A stretch of DNA of 64,000 nucleotides from Dasania phycosphaerae (GTDB lineage Bacteria > Pseudomonadota > Gammaproteobacteria > Pseudomonadales > Dasaniaceae): NCBI RefSeq assembly GCF_026891035.1, contig NZ_JAPTGG010000010.1, positions 1 to 64,000 of the forward strand, given 5' to 3'. Under the pieces are notes generated by a model that was not told where the DNA came from, did not search any database, and worked only from the letters and a program-made list of their open reading frames with translations. Position numbers and translations under genes: made by a program. Positions 1 to 7,495 of the stretch are shown here, piece after piece (the stretch's first letter is position 1; every line of letters starts with the position of its first letter).

Positions 1-47
1 AATTACTTGATCAACTTGTTAAAGAGCTGCCGGAATCGCCAGGATTC
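1..47 (-). promoter_or_regulatory. rRNA operon leader: boxA and boxB-like hairpin
   Basis: Read on the minus strand, positions 27-16 give GCTCTTTAACAA, the boxA antitermination signal found ahead of 16S rRNA in gammaproteobacteria. Just upstream, GAATC (33-37 on the plus strand) and GATTC (43-47) can pair as a boxB-like hairpin. This implies that a 16S rRNA gene lies just left of the window and is transcribed leftward. The rRNA gene itself is not in the window. Confidence 0.8.
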
Positions 48-98
48 TCGACTATCTTGCCGTGCAGCGCTTAGCGCTTGCCTCAACAAGGGATGCGA

Positions 99-126
99 AT
101 TATACACGCCGCATCCGGCTTGGCAA
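99..126 (-). promoter_or_regulatory. rRNA operon promoter, proximal of three
   Basis: On the minus strand a TTGCCA -35 box (126-121) and a perfect TATAAT -10 box (104-99) are separated by 16 bp. It points at the boxA leader at 1-47. Unlike the two upstream copies, it is followed by TTCGC rather than a GCGCCGC discriminator. Confidence 0.65.
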
Positions 127-252
127 GTCATTTTTGAAAGTATTTTACACCGAAGTGGCAAACCATTTTCAATCCGTCTTACCGGCGGTGAAAAAACCTA
201 GAACTGCGTTTTTCACCCTCTCCCGTCGGCCTCTGCCTTGGAAGAGCGGCGC

Positions 253-280
253 ATTATAGAGATCTCATACGCCTTGGCAA
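253..280 (-). promoter_or_regulatory. rRNA operon promoter, middle of three
   Basis: A minus-strand TTGCCA (280-275), a 16-bp spacer and TATAAT (258-253) are followed by a GC-rich GCGCCGCTC discriminator. That discriminator is the hallmark of stringently controlled rrn promoters. AT-rich sequence at 281-305 could act as an UP element. Confidence 0.8.
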
Positions 281-387
281 GCGCTTTTTAAAATTAATTT
301 AAAAAGCTGTTTTGCCTGCTGAAAAAAGCAGCAAATCACTAGCTTTCAGCCTCCGATCAAGAACTTGCCTCAATCAGCGAGCGGCGC

Positions 388-415
388 ATTATAGGGGCAA
401 ACAATTGGAAAGCAA
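388..415 (-). promoter_or_regulatory. rRNA operon promoter, distal of three
   Basis: A minus-strand TTGCTT (415-410), a 16-bp spacer and TATAAT (393-388) are followed by the same GCGCCGCTC discriminator as the middle promoter. The 15 bases from TATAAT through GCGCCGCTC are identical in both. It starts 25 bp downstream of the end of msrQ. The A/T-rich stretch 416-440 may be an UP element. Confidence 0.75.
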
Positions 416-440
416 CGAATAGATTTAAAAAAAGAGATCT

Positions 441-1028
441 TTAATTTGCTTGCAGCCGCTTACGCTTAAAAAACAACCACAAGCGCTCGCCTAATAGCAC
501 CAGCAACAACAGCGCATATACTAACACTTCGCTATAGTCGGAACGCACCAGCCAGAAAAAATGCAACAGCACACATAAACTAATCACATAAACCAATTGA
601 TGCAGGCGCTTCCAGCGTCGCCCTAATTTTTTTATCGCCCAGCGGTTAGAGCTCAAACCCAAAGGCAGCAGCAGCAACCAAGCAATAATACCCACCGCCA
701 TATACGGCCGCTCACTAAACTCCTCCGCGAATATGGCCGCATCCCAAGCCAGCAAAAAGTGCGCTACAGCCAATAGGTGCAAGCTGGCATAAAACCAACA
801 ATACAAACCCAGCATACGCCTATAGCGCATTAACTCTGTAATACCGGTTAAACGTTTAAGCGGGGATATCGCCAAGGTTAGCCATAAAAATGTAATAGCC
901 CAAAACCCCAATGACAAGATCAGCACTTTTACCGGGTCCGGTCCTAATTGCCCACTGACCAATCTCACCAACAAATACAACAGCGGCACTAGACTAAGTA
1001 TAAAAACAACAACCTTAGACCAACCCAC
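441..1028 (-). CDS. msrQ: MsrQ, haem-binding membrane subunit of the periplasmic methionine sulfoxide reductase
   Basis: MsrQ (YedZ) is an inner-membrane cytochrome b that passes electrons from the quinone pool or a flavoreductase to MsrP, which repairs oxidised methionines in periplasmic proteins. The 195-residue product has the usual length. It shows about six hydrophobic segments with the ferric-reductase-like transmembrane layout and histidines at helix ends (for example ASLHLLAVAHFL and LHQLVYVISLCVLLHFFW), which fit haem ligands. The start is GTG, two bases after the msrP stop codon, so the pair is co-transcribed with msrP first. It ends just before the rRNA promoters, and no terminator is obvious between them. 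Confidence 0.93.
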   Translation of the reverse strand: MGWSKVVVFILSLVPLLYLLVRLVSGQLGPDPVKVLILSLGFWAITFLWLTLAISPLKRLTGITELMRYRRMLGLYCWFYASLHLLAVAHFLLAWDAAIFAEEFSERPYMAVGIIAWLLLLPLGLSSNRWAIKKLGRRWKRLHQLVYVISLCVLLHFFWLVRSDYSEVLVYALLLLVLLGERLWLFFKRKRLQAN

Positions 1029-1030
1029 GC

Positions 1031-2026
1031 TTAGTAGTACTTTTTCAAATTCATGTTTTTATAGAGGTGCGCCACTTGCTCGCCATAGCCATTAAACATT
1101 TCCGTGGGTATACGATTGGGGGCAAAGAAAGAGGAAGGCAAGCGCCGCTCAAATTTTTGACTCCAGCGCGGGTGATCCACCTCGGGGTTCACATTGGCAT
1201 AAAAGCCGTACTCCTCAGGCGCCAAATCCTGCCAAGTGGTGTAAGGCTGCTTTTCTAGAAAACGAATTTTGACTATGGACTTAATACTTTTAAAGCCGTA
1301 CTTCCAAGGCAGTACCAAGCGTATAGGTGCGCCATTTTGCTTGGGCAGCTCGCGGCCATATAAGCCCGTGGCCAAAAAGGCCAAGGGGTTCATAGCCTCA
1401 TCCATACGCAAGCCCTCTCTATAGGGCCAATCAATTATCGAAGTTAACGAGCGCATACCACGCATTTCTGAGCGGCGCGCCAAGGTTTCAAACTGTATAT
1501 ATTTTGCCTTGGCGGTAGGCTGCACTTTTTTGATCAGTTCAGCCAAGGGAAAGCCCACCCAAGGAATCACCATGGACCAGGCCTCTACACAACGCAGCCG
1601 GTAAATACGCTCCTCCAGATCCACCCAGCTTAAAATATCTTCTAACTGATAGCTGGCCGGCTTAGCCACCTCGCCCTCTATGGCTATAGACCAGGGGTCA
1701 ACAGTCATGGCCTCGGCGTACTTGGCGGGGTCAGTTTTATCCATGCCAAATTCATAGAAGTTGTTATAGCGCTTAACATCGTCATAGGGAGTCAGCGCCT
1801 CATCGGTATAAAAACCGCTTTGCGCAAGCGCTTTAACTTTTTGATATTGCAACGGTGACAAGGGCTGATTGGCCAGCGCAGGGCTGGTAGCGAGCAGGCT
1901 GCCAGCACCCACCCCCAGAGCAGAAAGCCCAAGCAGTGAGCCTTTCATAAAGTCGCGCCGCTTTAGGTAAACGGCTTCAGGGGTGATCTCTGCAGAGGGG
2001 ATAGTATTCTTAAACAAGGCTGGCAC
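1031..2026 (-). CDS. msrP: MsrP, periplasmic protein-methionine sulfoxide reductase, catalytic molybdopterin subunit
   Basis: MsrP (YedY) is a sulfite-oxidase-fold molybdoenzyme that reduces methionine sulfoxide in periplasmic proteins. The 331-residue product carries a twin-arginine signal (KRRDFMKG, residues 22-29) followed by a hydrophobic stretch and an ALA cleavage region near residue 52, so it is exported folded by Tat. The molybdenum-ligand cysteine lies in YRLRCVEAW (Cys146). The conserved KYGFKSIKSIV and YGFYANVNPEVDHPRWSQ segments match the family. The start is GTG at 2026. It is followed after two bases by msrQ, and pssA lies upstream in the same direction, a linkage also seen in Pseudomonas. 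Confidence 0.95.
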   Translation of the reverse strand: MPALFKNTIPSAEITPEAVYLKRRDFMKGSLLGLSALGVGAGSLLATSPALANQPLSPLQYQKVKALAQSGFYTDEALTPYDDVKRYNNFYEFGMDKTDPAKYAEAMTVDPWSIAIEGEVAKPASYQLEDILSWVDLEERIYRLRCVEAWSMVIPWVGFPLAELIKKVQPTAKAKYIQFETLARRSEMRGMRSLTSIIDWPYREGLRMDEAMNPLAFLATGLYGRELPKQNGAPIRLVLPWKYGFKSIKSIVKIRFLEKQPYTTWQDLAPEEYGFYANVNPEVDHPRWSQKFERRLPSSFFAPNRIPTEMFNGYGEQVAHLYKNMNLKKYY

Positions 2027-2109
2027 CGCTAGTTTAGGCTAATGAGTTGCACTGAATGTGAAAGCTTAGACTATAGCGCCGCCAAAAATTCCCTTACCCC
2101 CTAATTATG

Positions 2110-3024
2110 CTACGGCGATTTATCGGCACGTATTTTCGCCAACAAGGTAAGCACAGGCCCTGACAAGGCATAAGCCATAAAGCCCAGCAGTAAAATACGT
2201 GCAGGATCCAGCATTACCACGCCAAATAATAAAATCACCACGATGATCATCACAAAGGGTACGCGCCCTTTTAAATCAAAACCTTTAAAGCTGTGATAGG
2301 GCACGTTTGAAACCATTAAAATGCCCATGGCCGCAGTCATCAAGCCAGCAAACACCGCCAGCTCTGTAGGCAGGTTCGCCCCTACATAGCCCTCTTCAAA
2401 ACACACCCAAATGATGCCCGCCACCACAGCTGCCGCCGCAGGGCTGGCCAAACCGGTAAAAAAGTTTTTATTGGCAGTATCAATCTGGGTATTGAAGCGC
2501 GCCAAGCGCAGCGCGGCACAGGCCACATAAATAAAGGCCATGGCCCAGCCCAGCTTACCCAAATCACTTAACGCCCAGCTAAACATCACCAACGCGGGGG
2601 CCACACCAAAGGACACCATATCGGCCAAGCTATCGTATTCGGCACCAAACTTACTTTGAGTATTGGTCATGCGAGCGACTCGGCCATCCAAACCATCTAG
2701 CACCATGGAAACAAAGATGGCGATAGCCGCCGCCTCAAAACGACCATTCATACCTGAAACTATGGCGTAAAAGCCTGAGAACAAGGCCGCTGAGGTAAAC
2801 AGGTTAGGCAATAGGTATATGCCTTTATGACGCTCGGTTTTACCGTTAACCCGCACCTCTTCCTCGTGCTCATCAATCAGATTTAACGGATCGCTAGTGG
2901 CACCGGCAGACTCAGCCTGCTCTTCTGCGGAGGGCTTGCCGTTATTGATAACGGCCTTTAGATCTACCGGTTCTTTACTGTTGTCGCTCATAAAATCGTC
3001 TTTAACCGTGATGAAAAGGCCCAT
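2110..3024 (-). CDS. pssA: CDP-diacylglycerol-serine O-phosphatidyltransferase
   Basis: PssA makes phosphatidylserine from CDP-diacylglycerol and serine in the inner membrane, the first step to phosphatidylethanolamine. The CDP-alcohol phosphatidyltransferase signature DGxxxR...GxxxD...D is present as DGLDGRVARMTN followed by KFGAEYDSLADMVSFG. Several membrane helices follow. The first roughly 65 residues are a charged, low-complexity extension. Two starts are possible: 3024, giving 304 residues, or an ATG at 2991 (MSDNSKEP); neither has a strong ribosome-binding site. The gene begins only 6 bp (or 39 bp) after ilvY on the same strand and may be read through from it. Confidence 0.92.
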   Translation of the reverse strand: MGLFITVKDDFMSDNSKEPVDLKAVINNGKPSAEEQAESAGATSDPLNLIDEHEEEVRVNGKTERHKGIYLLPNLFTSAALFSGFYAIVSGMNGRFEAAAIAIFVSMVLDGLDGRVARMTNTQSKFGAEYDSLADMVSFGVAPALVMFSWALSDLGKLGWAMAFIYVACAALRLARFNTQIDTANKNFFTGLASPAAAAVVAGIIWVCFEEGYVGANLPTELAVFAGLMTAAMGILMVSNVPYHSFKGFDLKGRVPFVMIIVVILLFGVVMLDPARILLLGFMAYALSGPVLTLLAKIRADKSP

Positions 3025-3030
3025 GATAAA

Positions 3031-3942
3031 TTAAAAATCGATTTGATACGATGCCTTTGCACATTCCCAAAACGCTCGCAGCTGCGGGCTTTCCATGCGT
3101 TGGCTAAGCGCACACACCCCCACAGCAAAAGGAGCCAGCGGTGGCTGCACATCTAAAACCTGCACTTTATCGCGCAAGGGGCTGTTAAGCAGCACCAGCT
3201 CAGGCACTAAACCCACCCCAAAGCCCAGACTAACCATACTCACTATAGCCTCATTGCCGCTGACTTGGGCGTAGATATTAGGCTTTACCTCCTGCTGACG
3301 AAACCATTGATCCAACCTAGACCGAGCCACCCCGTGCTCAGAAAATATAAAGGGCAACGCATGCCAGGGCAGCTTTTGCCCCTGCGCCAAGTGTTCACGT
3401 ATGCTTTGCTCCAATTGGCAATGCATGGTGGGGTAAATAAAAAGCAGGGGTGAGTGCAGCAGCGTTTGAAACTGCAGCTTAGATGACAACTTATCGGGCC
3501 TGGCGGCTATCGCCACATCCTCATGGCCAGCATAAACACGATCTACAGCCTCGGCATGATCGCCGGTATGCAGTTTAATATCGATGGCTGGGTAGCGGTG
3601 CCTAAAGGGCTCCAAGATATCGGCCAACACACTATAAACCGCGGTAACCGAGCAAAACACGCTGACCTCACCACTTATATGTTTAGCATCCTGTGCCATC
3701 GAGGCATTAAAGCGCTGCCACTGCGACAGGGCCTGCTTGGCATAATCCTGAAATTGCCTACCGGCCGCAGTAAGCCGCACGCTGCGGTTATCACGCTCCA
3801 ATAGGCGCTGGCCCAACTCCTCCTCCATACGCACGATAGCCCGACTCACCGCCGAAGGGCTCATATGCAAATGATTGGCGGTTTGGGCGAAGTGTAGGGT
3901 TTCTGCTAGATGAGCGAAGAGTTGTAGTTGTTTGGTGTCCAT
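3031..3942 (-). CDS. ilvY: LysR-family regulator IlvY, activator of ilvC
   Basis: IlvY binds acetolactate or acetohydroxybutyrate and activates the divergent ilvC gene in enterobacteria. The 303-residue product has an N-terminal winged helix-turn-helix (HFAQTANHLHMSPSAVSRAI, residues about 17-36) and a LysR substrate-binding domain. Stretches recalled from E. coli IlvY recur: SGEVSVFCSVTAVYS, RDNRSVRLT and IVSMVSLGFGVGLVPE. Together with its divergent position beside ilvC, this makes IlvY a better call than a generic LysR protein. Operator-like repeats lie in the shared intergenic region. pssA follows within 6 bp. I identified it by remembered similarity, not by a search. Confidence 0.85.
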   Translation of the reverse strand: MDTKQLQLFAHLAETLHFAQTANHLHMSPSAVSRAIVRMEEELGQRLLERDNRSVRLTAAGRQFQDYAKQALSQWQRFNASMAQDAKHISGEVSVFCSVTAVYSVLADILEPFRHRYPAIDIKLHTGDHAEAVDRVYAGHEDVAIAARPDKLSSKLQFQTLLHSPLLFIYPTMHCQLEQSIREHLAQGQKLPWHALPFIFSEHGVARSRLDQWFRQQEVKPNIYAQVSGNEAIVSMVSLGFGVGLVPELVLLNSPLRDKVQVLDVQPPLAPFAVGVCALSQRMESPQLRAFWECAKASYQIDF

Positions 3943-4012
3943 AAAAGCTTCTATTTAGAAAGAGGGACAGAGCTAAAGATCTCTGGCTGACTCTCTAGCT
4001 ACGGAGCATTTA

Positions 4013-4041
4013 GGGGACAGAGCGCTGCGCGGTCTGTCCCC
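4013..4041. repeat. REP-like palindrome, copy 1
   Basis: GGGGACAGA (4013-4021) and TCTGTCCCC (4033-4041) are perfect inverted arms of 9 bp enclosing a GC-rich centre. The first 23 bases recur exactly at 4173-4195. A decayed third start (GGGACAGAGC) lies at 3964-3973. GGGGACAGA-type palindromes resemble the REP elements mobilised by RAYT (TnpA-REP) transposases in other bacteria; that link is an analogy. Confidence 0.6.
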
Positions 4042-4076
4042 GCATACTGTATTGCGATTGACGCAATACAGTATGC
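4042..4076. promoter_or_regulatory. Probable IlvY operator: perfect 15-bp inverted repeat
   Basis: Arms GCATACTGTATTGCG (4042-4056) and its exact complement (4062-4076) flank a 5-bp spacer ATTGA. The centre ATTGCG-N5-CGCAAT fits the LysR-type interrupted dyad. It sits between ilvY and the ilvC promoter, upstream of the -35 box, where an activator of the IlvY class would bind. A half-site-like ACGCAA recurs at 4092-4097, over the -35 region. Confidence 0.65.
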
Positions 4077-4088
4077 CAAACATATCAT

Positions 4089-4117
4089 TTTACGCAACAT
4101 GTGTTTTTCTATATAGT
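4089..4117 (+). promoter_or_regulatory. Candidate ilvC promoter
   Basis: TTTACG (4089-4094) and TATAGT (4112-4117) are spaced by 17 bp. It lies 12 bp downstream of the operator-like palindrome, as expected of a LysR-activated promoter with a poor -35 box. The transcript would have a leader of about 100 nt containing a small GATAGAC/GTCTATT hairpin (4141-4157) and the second REP-like copy. Confidence 0.5.
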
Positions 4118-4172
4118 GCCCGGCACTGAATTAAAAGGTGGATAGACATCGTCTATTCGGAACTATGAAAGG

Positions 4173-4195
4173 GGGGACAGAGCGCTGCGCGGTCT
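4173..4195. repeat. REP-like element, copy 2 (half)
   Basis: It repeats the first 23 bases of the element at 4013-4041 exactly, then diverges (TTCCTCC), so the closing arm of the palindrome is lost. It lies in the ilvC leader 27 bp before the start codon, so its GC-rich sequence could affect translation. Confidence 0.6.
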
Positions 4196-4222
4196 TTCCT
4201 CCGACTCTCTGGAGAATTAACC

Positions 4223-5698
4223 ATGGGTCAGAACTACTTTAATACCCTGCCACTACGTGTGCAGCTGGAAGAATTGGCAAAATGCCGCTTTATGGATCAG
4301 TCAGAATTTGCTGACGGCTGCGATTACATTAAAGGTAAAAAAATCGTAATCGTGGGCTGTGGTGCTCAAGGCCTAAACCAAGGCTTAAACATGCGTGACA
4401 GTGGCTGTGATGTTTCTTACGCCTTGCGCGCTGAAGCGATTGCCGAAAAGCGTCAGTCTTTCAAAAACGCCTCTGAGAACGGCTTTACTGTTGGCACTTA
4501 TGAAGAGCTAATCCCCACTGCTGACATCGTGATGAACCTGACTCCCGATAAACAGCACACTGCCGTTGTTGAAGCGGTCATGCCTTTAATGAAAGAAGGT
4601 GCTTGCTTAGATTACGCTCACGGCTTCAACTTAGTTGAAGAAGGCATGCAAATCCGTAAAGACTTAACCGTAGTAATGTGCTGTCCCAAGTGCCCAGGCA
4701 CTGAAGTACGTGAAGAGTACAAGCGTGGTTTCGGCGTACCGACACTTATCGCTGTACACCGCGAAAACGACCCTAAAGGTGATGGCCTTGAAATCGCAAA
4801 AGCCTTAGCCTCTGCCACTGGCGGCGACCGCGCTGGCGTATTGGAATCTTCTCCTATTGCTGAAGTTAAGTCTGACTTAATGGGCGAGCAAACCATTCTT
4901 TGCGGCATGTTACAAACCGGCTCTATCTTGTGCTTCGACAAAATGGTTGAGCAAGGCATAGACGCGGGTTACGCCTCTAAGTTTATCCAGTACGGCTGGG
5001 AAGCTATCACCGAAGGCTTAAAGCACGGCGGCATCACCAACATGATGGATCGCTTGAGCAACCCTGCCAAGATCAAGTGCTTTGAAATTGCTGACGAGCT
5101 AAAAGACATCATGCGCCCTTTATACGAGAAGCACCAAGACGATATTATGTCTGGCCACTTCTCTAAAACCATGATGGAAGATTGGGCTAACGACGATGCC
5201 AACCTATTAGGCTGGCGCGCAGCGACTGCTGAAACCAACTTCGAAAAAGCCACTAACGCCGATGTAGAAATCAGCGAGCAAGAGTTTTACGACAAAGGCA
5301 TCTTAATGGTAGCTATGGTTAAAGCCGGTGTTGAACTAGCGTTTGAAACCATGGTTGCTGCGGGTATTAAAGAAGAGTCAGCTTACTACGAGTCACTACA
5401 CGAGACTCCGTTAATTGCTAACACTATCGCTCGTAAGAAGCTTTACGAAATGAACGTGGTTATCTCTGATACCGCTGAGTATGGTTGCTACTTATTCGAC
5501 CACGCTTGCAAGCCACTATTGGCTGACTTTATGAAGAAAGTTTCTACCGACATTATCGGCAAAGGCTTAGAGCTAGACGACAATGGCGTAGACAATGCTG
5601 AGTTAATCGCCATCAACGCTGAGATACGCTACCACCCTGTAGAAATTATCGGTGAAGAGTTGCGTGATTACATGACGGCGATGAAGAAGATCGTTTAA
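4223..5698 (+). CDS. ilvC: Ketol-acid reductoisomerase, class II (long form)
   Basis: IlvC converts acetolactate to dihydroxyisovalerate (and the isoleucine analogue) with NADPH and Mg2+ in the cytoplasm. At 491 residues it is the long, class II form with a duplicated C-terminal domain, as in E. coli and plants, rather than the roughly 340-residue class I form of Pseudomonas. The nucleotide-binding GCGAQGLNQGLNMRDSG, the LTPDKQH segment, EVKSDLMGEQTILCG and the C-terminal ESAYYESLHETPLIANTIAR are all intact. GGAG at 4211-4214 places the start at the ATG at 4223. It is divergent from ilvY and followed by a terminator. The neighbouring ilvIH operon is separate, with opposite orientation. Confidence 0.97.
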   Translation: MGQNYFNTLPLRVQLEELAKCRFMDQSEFADGCDYIKGKKIVIVGCGAQGLNQGLNMRDSGCDVSYALRAEAIAEKRQSFKNASENGFTVGTYEELIPTADIVMNLTPDKQHTAVVEAVMPLMKEGACLDYAHGFNLVEEGMQIRKDLTVVMCCPKCPGTEVREEYKRGFGVPTLIAVHRENDPKGDGLEIAKALASATGGDRAGVLESSPIAEVKSDLMGEQTILCGMLQTGSILCFDKMVEQGIDAGYASKFIQYGWEAITEGLKHGGITNMMDRLSNPAKIKCFEIADELKDIMRPLYEKHQDDIMSGHFSKTMMEDWANDDANLLGWRAATAETNFEKATNADVEISEQEFYDKGILMVAMVKAGVELAFETMVAAGIKEESAYYESLHETPLIANTIARKKLYEMNVVISDTAEYGCYLFDHACKPLLADFMKKVSTDIIGKGLELDDNGVDNAELIAINAEIRYHPVEIIGEELRDYMTAMKKIV

Positions 5699-5723
5699 TT
5701 CGCTGAACGCGAAGTAAACGATC

Positions 5724-5753
5724 AGCGGCAAGCTACAAGCTTGAAGCAGCAAG
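5724..5753. repeat. Dispersed 30-bp AAGCTT-centred repeat, copy A
   Basis: This quasi-palindromic run of AGC-rich words around AAGCTT matches 40125-40154 at 26 of 30 positions by direct alignment. Both copies lie in intergenic DNA after a gene end or between operon parts. It looks like a small dispersed intergenic repeat family. Confidence 0.5.
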
Positions 5754-5756
5754 AGA

Positions 5757-5789
5757 AAGGCCGAGTCTCTATGAGATTCGGCCTTTTTT
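5757..5789 (+). terminator. Rho-independent terminator of ilvC
   Basis: A 13-bp stem with one mismatch (arms starting AAGGCCGA and ending TCGGCCTT) has a TAT loop and is followed by a T run ending at 5789. It lies 59 bp after the ilvC stop. The A-rich left side could let it also stop leftward transcripts from the LysR gene at 5813-6691. Confidence 0.85.
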
Positions 5790-5812
5790 ATGGCATATAC
5801 CACACACTAAAT

Positions 5813-6691
5813 TCAGCGCGCTTGATCAAACCAACGCTCGAGAAATTCAATACACTGCACAATTTTGGCGGGTACAAAATGCCGTGCGGGGTATAAGGCA
5901 TACAGTGTCAGCCTGGGCTTCTTTGCGTCCGCCAACACCTCTACTAACTCGCCACTGTCTAAGGCGCTGCGGCAGACAAAGTCGGGTAAGAATCCCAAGC
6001 CTAAATCAGCTTTTATCGCCTCCATCATGAACAGTACGCTGTTCACCCGCAACGCGCCGTCGATCACCACGCCATCCTCTATGGGCCAAACATTTTTTCC
6101 CTTAAAGTAGCTGTATACAAAACAGTTATGCGACTGTAAATCTCGCGGCAGGAAAATCGGTGTATGGGACTGTAGATAACCCGGTGATGCACAAACATGG
6201 TAGCTAAACTCGGTTAGGGGTCGCCCTACATAGCTAGAGTCAAAGGGGCGACTGGAGGCCCGAAAACCTAAATCAAAACCCTGCTCAACTAAGTCGACAT
6301 CTTCATCGCCCAAGTGTATATCCAGCGCTATGTCTGGATAGGCACGCATAAAATCGGCGAACATTTTTGACAGCTCGGTAATACCTAAAGCCATAGGCGC
6401 GTTAATTTTGAGTTTGCCACGGGGGTTATGCTGCAGGTCGTTCACAAAGCTGTCGGCATCGTCGATCTTTTCTAGAATCTCCCGTGCCCGCTGCAAATAG
6501 CCTTCGCCCACGTGGGTGAGCTGCACGCTGCGGGTGGACCTATGCAATAAGCGAGCGCCTAGATCTTCCTCTAAGCGGCCTATCTCTTTGCTGATCATCG
6601 ATTTCGAGACATTGATTTGCTCAGCCACCCGGGTAAAGCTCCCCAAGTCAGCCAGCCTAACAAACAGCTGTATAGCTCGTAATTTATCCAT
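5813..6691 (-). CDS. LysR-family transcriptional regulator
   Basis: The 292-residue product has an N-terminal helix-turn-helix (SFTRVAEQINVSKSMISKEI, residues about 18-37) and a LysR substrate-binding domain. The RLLHRSTRSVQLT segment and the FLPRDLQSHNCFVYS region resemble the large DmlR/LeuO-like group that often controls an adjacent divergent gene. It is transcribed away from the GST-led operon, and their shared region holds palindromes (6731-6753), so it probably regulates that operon and itself. The inducer is unknown. The sequence shows no cofactor clue. Confidence 0.88.
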   Translation of the reverse strand: MDKLRAIQLFVRLADLGSFTRVAEQINVSKSMISKEIGRLEEDLGARLLHRSTRSVQLTHVGEGYLQRAREILEKIDDADSFVNDLQHNPRGKLKINAPMALGITELSKMFADFMRAYPDIALDIHLGDEDVDLVEQGFDLGFRASSRPFDSSYVGRPLTEFSYHVCASPGYLQSHTPIFLPRDLQSHNCFVYSYFKGKNVWPIEDGVVIDGALRVNSVLFMMEAIKADLGLGFLPDFVCRSALDSGELVEVLADAKKPRLTLYALYPARHFVPAKIVQCIEFLERWFDQAR

Positions 6692-6730
6692 CTCTGCTAT
6701 CCACCCCAGCTATCCTCGCCCCTCACCATT

Positions 6731-6753
6731 ACAATCATATTGTCATCAATATG
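6731..6753. promoter_or_regulatory. Operator-like palindromes between the LysR gene and the GST operon
   Basis: CATATTG (6736-6742) and CAATATG (6747-6753) form a perfect 7-bp dyad around TCAT. An overlapping dyad ACAAT-N3-ATTGT spans 6731-6743. Further ATTGT-like half-sites follow at about 6770. LysR proteins bind such AT-rich interrupted dyads in divergent promoters. Confidence 0.5.
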
Positions 6754-6861
6754 GAAACATTAGGTTTTGATTGTAACTATATATGACTTTTTCACAAGCC
6801 CTTAGACTGCCCTACATCGCATTGAGAGATGAGATGCCTAACAAACTGATTGGAGAACACC

Positions 6862-7470
6862 ATGTACACACTTTATTACCAACCCGGCGCATGTTCTTTG
6901 GCAACCCAAGTGGTATTGCACGAACTCAAGCAAGACGTAGCGATCATCGACAAACAACAAGTAGAGAATTTCTCTGCCATCAACCCCATAGGCACGGTGC
7001 CCGTATTGGTTGATGGCGACAAAACCTTACGCGAAGGAGCCGCCCTGATGATCTACTTACTCAATAAACATCAGAACAGCATGCTGCCAGCCACTGGCGC
7101 GGCGCGCGAACAAGCTATACAAGACCTAATGTTTGCCAACGCCACCATGCACCCCGCCTATGGTCGCTTATTTTTTATCGCCCAGCACATTAGCGATGAC
7201 AACGCCAAACAATCGGCCTTCGATGCAGCCGCTCTGACGATTAATCAGCTGTGGCAAGTGGTGGAGCAGCAGCTAGCAACACACGCTTTTCTGGGTGGGG
7301 ACCAGCCTTCGGCCGCAGATATTATGCTCGCAGTGTATTCACGCTGGGGCGCCAGCTTCCCAGTAGCAATACGATTGGGGCATAACAGTCAAAAAATGGT
7401 CGCTGCGGTACAAGCCATGCCCAGTTTTCAACGCGCCGTGAATGCTGAACAACAGCAATCAGCCGCTTAG
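6862..7470 (+). CDS. Glutathione S-transferase family protein
   Basis: This 202-residue two-domain protein has an N-terminal thioredoxin-like domain (MYTLYYQPGACSLATQVVL, then the glutathione-binding NPIGTVPVLV cis-Pro and REGAALMIYL segments) and a helical C-terminal domain. It would conjugate glutathione to an electrophile or use it for reduction or isomerisation; the substrate is unknown. The start at the ATG at 6862 is set by TGGAGA six bases upstream; an in-frame TTG at 6850 overlaps that site. It is the first gene of a five-gene rightward operon divergent from a LysR gene. Confidence 0.88.
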   Translation: MYTLYYQPGACSLATQVVLHELKQDVAIIDKQQVENFSAINPIGTVPVLVDGDKTLREGAALMIYLLNKHQNSMLPATGAAREQAIQDLMFANATMHPAYGRLFFIAQHISDDNAKQSAFDAAALTINQLWQVVEQQLATHAFLGGDQPSAADIMLAVYSRWGASFPVAIRLGHNSQKMVAAVQAMPSFQRAVNAEQQQSAA

Positions 7471-7495
7471 CTCAGTATCCATAGTGGAGATGATT

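Noticed and set aside
7..259. Two overlapping 64-65 codon open frames on the plus strand
   Set aside because: They lie across the rRNA leader and promoters on the other strand and have no RBS or family features.
4618..5253. Antisense open frames of 94-113 codons in ilvC
   Set aside because: They are shadows of the strongly conserved ilvC frame; no RBS, no recognisable protein.
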